Of a stretch of 64,000 nt of DNA, positions 26,375 through 33,379 are shown piece by piece. Source of the DNA: JBLMYQ01 sp050260055. Lineage in GTDB: Bacteria; Bacillota; Clostridia; Acetivibrionales; UBA4821. The DNA lies in NCBI GenBank assembly GCA_050260055.1, contig JBLNBO010000022.1, forward strand, positions 186,001 to 250,000, written 5' to 3'. The notes beneath the pieces were generated by a model. The model was not told the DNA's origin. It searched no databases and worked only from the letters and a program-made list of their open reading frames with translations. The position numbers and the translations under genes were made by a program. Within the stretch, counting starts at the first letter, position 1, and each line of letters opens with the position of its first letter.

Positions 26375-26402
26375 GGAAAGGTTTAAACCTTTCCTTTTTT
26401 CT
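26375..26402 (+). terminator. Terminator after the 324-aa gene
   Basis: GGAAAGGTTTAAACCTTTCC palindrome followed by six T. Confidence 0.85.
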
Positions 26403-26488
26403 ATTCCATTAAAAGCAAATAAAAGACTTTTACACAAGTAAGGAAATATATTTTTGTGCAACTTATCAATAGAAGCAGATTGCTAAAG

Positions 26489-26660
26489 ATGATATAATTA
26501 AATTATCAATCTCTTTTATTAATAATTGCTTTTATGTCACACTCTTATTTGAGTAGCCAGGTTATGCTTTATGAGGATTATTTCTTCTTGCATGATTTTT
26601 GCTGCTCTTTTTGCTGCAATGGTTGTAATCAATTTTATTAAATTGAAAATAAGAAAGGGG
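26489..26660 (+). promoter_or_regulatory. Promoter plus structured leader 1 (attenuator-like)
   Basis: An extended -10 (TGATATAAT, TATAAT at 26493-26498) is followed by a leader closely related to the one at 27149-27322. A nested hairpin is visible: outer stem GAGTAGC (26551-26557) with GCTGCTC (26601-26607), inner stem TTATGC (26562-26567) with GCATGA (26590-26595), and CAGG between the 5' arms. TTTTT follows at 26608-26612, so the hairpin looks like an intrinsic terminator ahead of the ribosome site. A competing pair, TTGCA (26588-26592) with TGCAA (26615-26619), could open it. The ligand or trigger is unknown. Confidence 0.6.
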
Positions 26661-26668
26661 AAAAGAAA

Positions 26669-27004
26669 ATGGTTTTTACAGCGACACAATTTGAAGAGGA
26701 AGTTCAAAAGAATCCAGTTGTAATTGATGGGTTTACTCCTGCGATTGATGCAGCTCTTCAAGCAGCAGCTAAGAAAAGAGAAAAAGAAACTAAAGTTAAG
26801 GTTTGTTTTCCGGATAAAATAATGCATGATATTCTCGAAATAAAGGACAAGTTAAAAAAAGAATATGAGAATGCCGGATATACTGTATCTTGGGAAACTA
26901 AGCCTTATTACGACTATCATGATGGCCCTGGGCCGCATTATCCTGAAGTCAACTCGGATGAAGAAGGCTGGTTTGCAACTCTAATATTGCGAGTCAGAAA
27001 TTGA
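26669..27004 (+). CDS. Hypothetical protein, 111 aa, behind leader 1
   Basis: Soluble, charged protein. The opening MVFTATQFEEEVQKNP leads to a helical, lysine-rich centre (AAAKKREKETKVKV, DIKDKLKKEYENAGY-like). The C-terminus is aromatic and acidic (KPYYDYHDGPGPHYPEV...WFATLILRVRN). It has an AAGGGG ribosome site and is followed by a terminator, so it is transcribed separately from the RyR gene although both share a paralogous leader. The family is not recognised. Confidence 0.7.
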   Translation: MVFTATQFEEEVQKNPVVIDGFTPAIDAALQAAAKKREKETKVKVCFPDKIMHDILEIKDKLKKEYENAGYTVSWETKPYYDYHDGPGPHYPEVNSDEEGWFATLILRVRN

Positions 27005-27009
27005 AGTTA

Positions 27010-27051
27010 AAACAAATGAACCCCGGTTAAGCCGAGGTTCATTTGTTTTTT
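27010..27051 (+). terminator. Terminator after the 111-aa gene
   Basis: AAACAAATGAACC pairs with GGTTCATTTGTTT, followed by T-run. It separates the two leader-controlled genes. Confidence 0.85.
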
Positions 27052-27148
27052 AAGCCAAATTAATACTATTGATTATTAAAGTATCTTTATAATATTAACA
27101 TTTCTAAAATCCTGAGCTCTGCCAATATATAGACATAAATGGGAAAAG

Positions 27149-27322
27149 ATGATATAATAAAAAGAACGACACTCTCGTTTTTATCATGTTTTTATGTCTA
27201 GCTCCATAATTGAGCAGTCAGGTTGTGCCTTGTAAAGATTTTCTTTCTGCATAATTGGCTGTTTTTTCATGCAGTGGACTAGGCGCTCATTGAGTGTCAA
27301 AATTTCGGAAAAAGGAAAGGGG
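27149..27322 (+). promoter_or_regulatory. Promoter plus structured leader 2 (attenuator-like)
   Basis: It carries the same TGATATAAT extended -10 (TATAAT 27153-27158) as leader 1 and the same spacing to the hairpin. Outer stem GAGCAGT (27212-27218) pairs with GCTGTTT (27258-27264). Inner stem TTGTGC pairs with GCATAA, with CAGG again between the 5' arms, followed by a T-run. Base changes relative to leader 1 keep pairing through G-C/G-U exchanges. A competing stem CTGCAT (27247-27252) with ATGCAG (27269-27274) replaces the TTGCA/TGCAA pair of leader 1. Both features indicate a conserved, switchable RNA element. Confidence 0.6.
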
Positions 27323-27331
27323 ATTACACAA

Positions 27332-27952
27332 ATGAAGAATTTGGGTTGCAATTGGGAAAAAGGATTTTATGCTCCGGAGGCTGTTGACACAAGCAGTGTC
27401 GTATTACCCGATGAACTTCTGCCATTGTGCAATGTGCTTGCGAAAAATTCACACGACATTTGGGCAGCCAAAAGACTGTCAGAGGGTGTGACCTATGGAA
27501 ATGGAGAGAACCAAAACCCGTATCTGGTTCCTTTTGAACTCCTTGACGATGAGGAAAAGAAGGTTAACCTGATAACCATACAGGAACCCATTAAAATTCT
27601 TATGCTGATGGGATTCGATGTAACTCCGCCTGCGCAGCTGCCGGTGGCTGAACTCCAAACCATCGAAGCATTCAAGCCCGAACCCATTGATATTTCCGGC
27701 ATTGTTATCGATGAAGCGCTGGAAGCGGCTGCTGATGCAATTGCATACAACGCACACGAAGTATGGTCCATTGACCGGCTCCAAGCTGGCTGGATTTGGG
27801 CAGAAGTTAGGGATAATGATAAAAAGTTACATCCCTTGCTGAAGCCTTTTGAGGAGCTTACCGAAAACGATAAGTCCTACGATAAAGACTTAGCTTTCGG
27901 AAACCTCAAGGCAATTGTTGCTTTGGGAGGCTCGATTGTAAAGAGACAGTAG
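27332..27952 (+). CDS. Tandem RyR-domain protein, 206 aa
   Basis: ATG 27332 is chosen because AAGGAAAGGGG precedes it; the frame opens earlier inside the leader. Two RyR repeats (about 10-100 and 112-204) are clear. Each has a YAPEAVDTSSVVLPDELL-like opening, then AKNSHDIWAAKRLSEGVTYG or AYNAHEVWSIDRLQAGWIW, then a proline-rich strand and a final helix (EPIKILMLMGF, NLKAIVALGG). RyR domains come from ryanodine receptors and also occur in bacteria, where they are thought to bind nucleotide-derived ligands. The gene looks richer in G and C than its neighbours, hinting at transfer. It converges on the Nudix gene across a perfect 19-base terminator stem. Its partner and ligand are unknown. Confidence 0.85.
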   Translation: MKNLGCNWEKGFYAPEAVDTSSVVLPDELLPLCNVLAKNSHDIWAAKRLSEGVTYGNGENQNPYLVPFELLDDEEKKVNLITIQEPIKILMLMGFDVTPPAQLPVAELQTIEAFKPEPIDISGIVIDEALEAAADAIAYNAHEVWSIDRLQAGWIWAEVRDNDKKLHPLLKPFEELTENDKSYDKDLAFGNLKAIVALGGSIVKRQ

Positions 27953-27964
27953 TAAAAATAAGCA

Positions 27965-28005
27965 GTAAATAACAAGACCGCCCATAGGGCGGTCTTGTTA
28001 TTTAC
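27965..28005. terminator. Bidirectional terminator between RyR and Nudix genes
   Basis: A perfect 19-base stem whose core is ACCGCCC-ATA-GGGCGGT, with AT-rich flanking pairs on both sides. Confidence 0.85.
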
Positions 28006-28522
28006 AACATAATTCATTTAGCAGTAACAATTCTTCCTTTGCAGTCCCATCAAAACTATTCTGTAGGAAATTTTCAAAATAAGCTGTAATGCTGCTGCCC
28101 ATTTTTTGAAGGAAACAGCCTCCAACCTCAGCTGGAAAATGCAGCGCATTATATGAGCCTTTTAAAATTTCAAGCAATTCCTCCCAGGTTACTTCATAGG
28201 CAAAAGAATGAATATTAGCTTGCTGGTCTGAGAATGTCGCCAGCGGATTCATACGTTCAGGCCTAATTTCGTATCCGATTTCTTCATAAGCCTCGCGAAT
28301 TACACCATCCATGATTTCTTCATCTGATTCAATATTTCCGCCAATAAAACCAATTTTACCATTGTAACGCATACACATTAATGTCATTGGCAGTACTAAA
28401 GATCTATTATCTTCTTCTTTATCAAGATAGTTCTCAAATGGTTTTCCATGCTTTGTGTAAATGCATACAAATCCATGCTGCTTTTTTTCTTTTTCGCGTT
28501 TGCCTAGAAAATCTCTTTCCAT
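27998..28522 (-). CDS. Nudix hydrolase, 174 aa
   Basis: A complete Nudix box, GNIESDEE...REAYEEIGY, lies at about residues 75-97 and supplies the Mg-binding glutamates. Nudix enzymes cleave nucleoside diphosphates linked to another group, such as ADP-ribose, NADH, capped or oxidised nucleotides. The tail (about 130-174) is helical and of unknown role. AAAGGGG precedes the ATG. It lies 161 bases downstream of the ADA-SLOG-NDT fusion on the same strand, with no clear terminator between, so it may share that transcript. Substrate is inferred only as a nucleotide derivative. Confidence 0.9.
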   Translation of the reverse strand: MERDFLGKREKEKKQHGFVCIYTKHGKPFENYLDKEEDNRSLVLPMTLMCMRYNGKIGFIGGNIESDEEIMDGVIREAYEEIGYEIRPERMNPLATFSDQQANIHSFAYEVTWEELLEILKGSYNALHFPAEVGGCFLQKMGSSITAYFENFLQNSFDGTAKEELLLLNELCCK

Positions 28523-28683
28523 TTTTACATCCCCTTTCTTAAACTTTCCCGTATTTTAAAGCCATCCTTTGATTTACTGTACATGTTTGGACGTGATTAT
28601 CACTCCTAGCTTTTCAATAATTACAAACACAATTTAGTGCTGTATTAATTTGTATGTTATATGAAGGTTTATAAAACACTTTG

Positions 28684-31600
28684 TTATTTTTCATAAGCTG
28701 GGACAGAAGGGTTTCTTTGTTCGGTTTTATCTTTAGTGTCTTTTGCTTTTTCAATATATAAAGACTTTGCTACTTCACTCAAACTTGAAAAGCTTTTGCC
28801 GCCTTTCTCTTCTACTATAGCTGCTATTTCTTGATAGGAAGTTTTTTGTTCTTCGGTTAGAGGCCTATCGCTTAAATAACAGAAGAGTGTCCGATCGGGT
28901 CTTTTACAAGCATCATCTATAACCTCTGCATACGAATAATATCCTTGAGCCTTCTCGGTAACGGCATATAAAACATTACTGCAAACTTCCCGCTGTTTTA
29001 TTTCTTCTTGCATACATTCTGGTGTCCAATCAGCAACAACAGGATTATAGTATTCAATATTTACACCAAGATACTCGCTGATTTTTCCTAGCATCGGGGT
29101 AAAATCTTCTTCTCTCCACATATCATTATTACATGTTCCGCCAAGGAATAATCGGTTCTCTTTTTGAACAGATTTTTGTGCCCTTAGATGCATATCTGTC
29201 GGCGGATTTGGATTTTCTAATATGTATTGTTCTTTTTTCTGCTCAGAAGAAAAAGCTTTGCCCCCATTACTTTCAATCATTTTTGCAACTTGTTTTATTG
29301 ATTTTAATATATGTGGTTCTTTGCCTGCATAGCTTTCTTCATCGAAATAAAATATAGTATTATCAGGGTTTTCATTGCTTGACCTTACTGCATTAACAAC
29401 CGCCATAATTGCTTCGTGCTCACCCATACTGCTGTTAAGTGAGAAGGTGCTATAGGGCTGAAGGGCCTGCTTACCTATATTGGGCAAATATTCTTTAATC
29501 TTTTCGGAAAATATCTCTGGGTGCTTGTCATATAATTTTACAAGTAATTCTTCAGCTGTTCCAAAGTCATATCCTTCCCCAGCTAATATCTCAGATTTAT
29601 CAGTTGATGCACCTGCAGGGCCGTTCATAAGGCTTATTCCTATATCATTCATATTATGTGCACGTTGAATCATGTCTCTTACAACGCCGCCACCACCGAT
29701 TGCTACCATTTCGCCATCTCTTTCCTGTACAAAGGATAGAACTGCATCCGGCAAATCATACCAGGTGTTAGCAATACGGCCGTCTAGGGTCAATATTTGC
29801 GCATGTGTAATTGTATCTTTTTCAACATCATTTGTTGCATCATTCGCAGCTTCTTGTGTAAAAGTACCTAGAACAACCAATTGATTATTTGAAGATTTAT
29901 TTCTTTCGTTAGCTGCTTGATGTAATTCTTTCTCAACTCCATGGTTAGTTCCGCCTGTTACAAAGTATGCTTTTTCCGGATTAACCACATCAACCAATAC
30001 ACGCATCAATTCTGTAATTTGCTGTTGATGTTCTGTAGAAATATTGGGCCAGCTGCTTTTTGATGCCCCTGTTATTAAAATCGGTAGTTTATCATGTATT
30101 GCTTCTTCAATCTTATATGGTTCTGTAATAGCGTTTGTATGTTCAATTTTCGATGCTAAGTAACGATGCAATTCTTCCAATTCTTTTTTATGCATTTGCT
30201 CAACTTCTTGCGTATAAACAGGATTTCCATTTTTATATACTGTAGAACTAAAGACATCTCTTAATGTTTTACCTTGGGAAAGTTCATTTTGTAATGACGC
30301 TTCTTTTTCTGAGAATCTTTTGTCTGCAAGCGCAATAATTTCTTGCTCTTTTTTATCAATTGCTCCAAAATCACTAACGCCTGCGGTATTTGCTAATAAG
30401 GCTTCAACTTCTCCAGAAGTACCATATATGCCAAATCCGTCTGAGCCTAGTACAACGTCTACTCCTGTTTCCAAATATTTTTGTATAGGAACATCCTGAA
30501 TATTATTTATATTGTTTAAGCTTAGATTTGAACTCATATTGAATTCAATGACTGCTCCAAGTTCACCGGCTAATGCTAGTGTTTCTTCATCTACTCCGTA
30601 AAGGCCATGCCCGATTCGAATACGAGGAATCTTTACTGAATCGTTTGTTTTCTTCTTCTCTTCATAAGCCTGTTTAATGGTTAATAATGTTGTTTTAACA
30701 TTATCCTGAAATATTGGGTTTTCTCCAGCATGAACTCTGATTACGAAATCTGGGTCATTTTCCATAGCCCATTCAGCTAAACTGGTAATTTCGCCTGCAA
30801 AACTTTCTGTTGGATTGGTCTCGTGGCCCATAAAATCACAGCCAACAACATAAGGACTTTGAGCAACAGTTTTTATTCTATCTACTTCATCAGCATTCCA
30901 TTCCTTGTCTGAATGCCTCCATAAAGCTGCTAAAAAACGTACTTTAACTCCTATTTGAGCTTCAATTTCCGGCATTTTTTTATGAATCGTTTCTAAATAG
31001 TCTAAATCACTTATTATTGCAGAATGTGATAGCTCGACGTATTTCGTCCCATTTTCTGCATAAGCCTTTGCAATCTCCATTAAAGAGTCTTCAAACAGTT
31101 CTTTATTTTTTGTGAACGGACCTCTTGCCGTATATACCTCTTCCATTTTATTAAATGTTTCTTGTTTACAGGTTGATATTGATAACCTTTCAGTTAATAT
31201 TCTTTTTGCCTCTTCATCTTCCATTAATTCAGATAAAGGAATCTTTTCATCTCCTGTTTTACTAAATTTACTTATATCAATACCAAACTTCTGTAAATCT
31301 CTTGCAGGATAATTGATATTATGTTTTAATCCTAATTCAATTAATTTATCAGTTGGTAATACGCCTGCAAAGTGGGTGTGCAAATCGGTTTGTGGTACAA
31401 AAGAAGGCTTTTGGCTGCGGTCAAACGGTACTCCGTTTGTATTTTTCCCTTGGGCAAGTAATCTGGTCTCAAAAGATGTCAACTTATTAACACTTGACCA
31501 ACTTCTCTCATCTGGAGAAATTCTGGCAAATAGCTGAGAACCAATATAGAAACCATAAAGGCCGGGCTGGTCTAATTTCTCAATATGTATAATCTTTTTT

Positions 31601-31734
31601 AAGTTAGACTGCAGATTTTCTGCTCTCGCACTTTTTTCTAAAGATTCAAGTACATAACTTATTTGTCCTTCGGAGGAAAAATTAAAATCAAGCATTAAAT
31701 TTTTTGCATAATCTAAAAAACTGTTTTCATCCAT
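28684..31734 (-). CDS. Fusion of adenosine deaminase-like, SLOG-like and nucleoside deoxyribosyltransferase-like domains
   Basis: 1016 residues from ATG 31734, which has GGAGG seven bases upstream; the frame opens at 31773. An N-terminal helical segment (1-100) precedes an adenosine deaminase-like barrel (about 105-460). Its metal and catalytic motifs are TDLHTHFAG (His119, His121), RVHAGE (His335), RIGHG (His376) and GSDGFG (Asp432). A helical linker leads to a Rossmann-like SLOG/LOG-type domain (about 550-740) with FVTGGTN and AIGGGGVVRD loops. A partial NDT-like unit (about 757-842) and a fuller one (861-995; FLGGTCNNDMW, YYNPVVADWT, REVCSNVLYAVT) follow. All parts act on nucleosides or nucleotides. 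The physiological substrate is unknown; a nucleotide-signal or defence role is inferred from domains and neighbours. Confidence 0.85.
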   Translation of the reverse strand: MDENSFLDYAKNLMLDFNFSSEGQISYVLESLEKSARAENLQSNLKKIIHIEKLDQPGLYGFYIGSQLFARISPDERSWSSVNKLTSFETRLLAQGKNTNGVPFDRSQKPSFVPQTDLHTHFAGVLPTDKLIELGLKHNINYPARDLQKFGIDISKFSKTGDEKIPLSELMEDEEAKRILTERLSISTCKQETFNKMEEVYTARGPFTKNKELFEDSLMEIAKAYAENGTKYVELSHSAIISDLDYLETIHKKMPEIEAQIGVKVRFLAALWRHSDKEWNADEVDRIKTVAQSPYVVGCDFMGHETNPTESFAGEITSLAEWAMENDPDFVIRVHAGENPIFQDNVKTTLLTIKQAYEEKKKTNDSVKIPRIRIGHGLYGVDEETLALAGELGAVIEFNMSSNLSLNNINNIQDVPIQKYLETGVDVVLGSDGFGIYGTSGEVEALLANTAGVSDFGAIDKKEQEIIALADKRFSEKEASLQNELSQGKTLRDVFSSTVYKNGNPVYTQEVEQMHKKELEELHRYLASKIEHTNAITEPYKIEEAIHDKLPILITGASKSSWPNISTEHQQQITELMRVLVDVVNPEKAYFVTGGTNHGVEKELHQAANERNKSSNNQLVVLGTFTQEAANDATNDVEKDTITHAQILTLDGRIANTWYDLPDAVLSFVQERDGEMVAIGGGGVVRDMIQRAHNMNDIGISLMNGPAGASTDKSEILAGEGYDFGTAEELLVKLYDKHPEIFSEKIKEYLPNIGKQALQPYSTFSLNSSMGEHEAIMAVVNAVRSSNENPDNTIFYFDEESYAGKEPHILKSIKQVAKMIESNGGKAFSSEQKKEQYILENPNPPTDMHLRAQKSVQKENRLFLGGTCNNDMWREEDFTPMLGKISEYLGVNIEYYNPVVADWTPECMQEEIKQREVCSNVLYAVTEKAQGYYSYAEVIDDACKRPDRTLFCYLSDRPLTEEQKTSYQEIAAIVEEKGGKSFSSLSEVAKSLYIEKAKDTKDKTEQRNPSVPAYEK

Positions 31735-31984
31735 AACTGCGCCTCCAATTAATATGTTTCTTATCATGAACAAATAATTAGTTTAGTATTTATCTAATTG
31801 CTTATGTAATTGAGTTATTTTTTATAAATGCTTTTCAATAATAATTATATCATATTTTTGGAGAAACTACTATTTATTGAAAAATACAGGTAGTTTGTTG
31901 ACAGGCAACTGCTTGTGAAAATTGACAAAATATGATAAAATAATAATAAAGTATGAACCTGTAAATTATAAGGGGGTCGTGACA

Positions 31985-32653
31985 ATGGCAAATGATTTTA
32001 AAAAGGTTGATAATATTTTAGGGTATGTTTCTGAAGGCATTAGTAATGGAACATTTACAGTTGATGAAGTCGCAAAATTTGCTAGAATAAGTGCTGTACA
32101 AGGTGAGGTAGGGCAGGAAGTTGTCACAAAAATGGCAAATGGGTTAGAAGAAACCAGAAACACGGTAAAACTTGATGAAAAAACAGGACAGCCTGGTTGG
32201 ATTGTAACCAATCCTGGTGGAGAACAGTATATTGTTGAGGATTCAGTCTTTGCCAAAAAATATGAATTAGACCCCGAAAATAATAGTCAATATAAGCCCA
32301 AGGGAGGACCTGCGTTAGCAACACAAATAAACGAGGATATAACTTTTGAGGCTCCTTGGGGTGGAGATATGAATATAGCTGCTGGCGGATACTTAGTTCT
32401 TGGGGGAAAAAATGATATTTATGGGATTCAAGAACAGGAATTTAACGATACATATAAGCCAACAGGTAAATCTAATCAGCAGTCATTAGAAGAAGCAAAA
32501 AAATTATTGGGAATTGAACAGGATAAAATTAAAGTTGCAGATATTCAAGAAGCAGTAGAGGGCGTTAAGCCAGGTAAGACTATGAGTCAACTGCTTGACA
32601 ATGCTGAGAAGAAGGAAAAGCAAGCTGGGAAGGATGAAATTGGTGACCGATAG
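31985..32653 (+). CDS. Hypothetical protein, 222 aa, possibly PGDYG-like
   Basis: ATG 31985 has AAGGGGG eight bases upstream; the frame opens at 31922 without a site. An N-terminal helical segment is followed by a compact domain (about 70-170) with WIVTNPGGEQYIVEDSVF, DITFEAPWGGDMNI and AAGGYLVL, then DIYGIQEQEF. This pattern reminds me of small PGDYG-type domains of unknown function, but the eponymous motif reads GGY here and I could not check it. The tail is charged and helical. It is divergent from the ADA-SLOG-NDT fusion and followed after 14 bases by an 80-aa gene. Confidence 0.65.
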   Translation: MANDFKKVDNILGYVSEGISNGTFTVDEVAKFARISAVQGEVGQEVVTKMANGLEETRNTVKLDEKTGQPGWIVTNPGGEQYIVEDSVFAKKYELDPENNSQYKPKGGPALATQINEDITFEAPWGGDMNIAAGGYLVLGGKNDIYGIQEQEFNDTYKPTGKSNQQSLEEAKKLLGIEQDKIKVADIQEAVEGVKPGKTMSQLLDNAEKKEKQAGKDEIGDR

Positions 32654-32667
32654 GGGAGGCAGCTTTT

Positions 32668-32910
32668 ATGAATAATGATTACAAGGAAGCTGTTAGTGAA
32701 GTTAATCAAATAATTATGCTTATGTCAGAAGAAGACAGAGAAAAGATTCCTCTCAGTTTTAGAGAATTCATTAAATCTGAGGCTAAGCCTTACTATGGCA
32801 AAAAAATAGTAGCCAATATTCCTCTAAAAGATCAAAATATTTCTGAGGGAGCAAAGGAAATATTATATTTTATCTCCAAGAAGTTTTTTGGTCAAAATAA
32901 TAAAAAATAA
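32668..32910 (+). CDS. Small helical protein, 80 aa
   Basis: GGGGAGG lies upstream and the gene begins 14 bases after the 222-aa gene, so the two form an operon. The sequence EEDREKIPLSFREFIKSEA, then IPLKDQNISEGAKEILYFI, matches a pattern I recall in many short clostridial proteins of unknown role. No membrane segment. It ends at a strong terminator. Possible partner or modulator of the gene before it. Confidence 0.7.
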   Translation: MNNDYKEAVSEVNQIIMLMSEEDREKIPLSFREFIKSEAKPYYGKKIVANIPLKDQNISEGAKEILYFISKKFFGQNNKK

Positions 32911-32949
32911 TTATCATCATATATCTTTAAAAAGATTATATTTATAAAG

Positions 32950-32986
32950 AAGGCTGAAAACAACAAAAATGGTTTTCAGCCTTTTA
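32950..32986 (+). terminator. Terminator after the 222-aa/80-aa pair
   Basis: AAGGCTGAAAAC pairs with GTTTTCAGCCTT, followed by a short T-run. Confidence 0.85.
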
Positions 32987-33159
32987 TTCATATAAATAAA
33001 TATTAAAATATCAAATAAGTTAGAAATAGCTTATGAAATATTTCGATTAATTATTGATGTTATTATAAACTAAACAATAGATTTCATTATCATGATAGGC
33101 TTTGCAAGTATATTCAAAAATGATGGTTCAAATTATATGTATTCAACCCCGCTTTTCTG

Positions 33160-33340
33160 TGGTATACTATTAACTGTTGAGGCAGATATGGATTATAAAT
33201 CCATATTACGGGTAGAATAATTACTATTGAAACTTGTTCGGAAAACATTAATAGTAATTTAAACAGAGAAAATGAAAAGGCTTTTGTTTTTGTACCTAAA
33301 AATAGGCCAAAAAGCTTTATTTGCGTGTTTTTATTTACTT
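33160..33340 (+). promoter_or_regulatory. Promoter and structured leader of rnjA
   Basis: The region 32987-33379 has no gene. A -10-like TATACT lies near 33163-33168, with TTCAAC about 18 bases upstream as a possible -35. Downstream are two perfect stems, ATATGGATT/AATCCATAT (33185-33206) and ATTACTATT/AATAGTAAT (about 33221-33260). A pairing-rich AAAAGGCTTTT segment precedes the ribosome site. Many RNase J genes have processed 5' leaders; autoregulation here is a guess. Confidence 0.35.
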
Positions 33341-33379
33341 ATGCCTTGAAACCCAAAAAATAATATTGGAGGTATAAAA

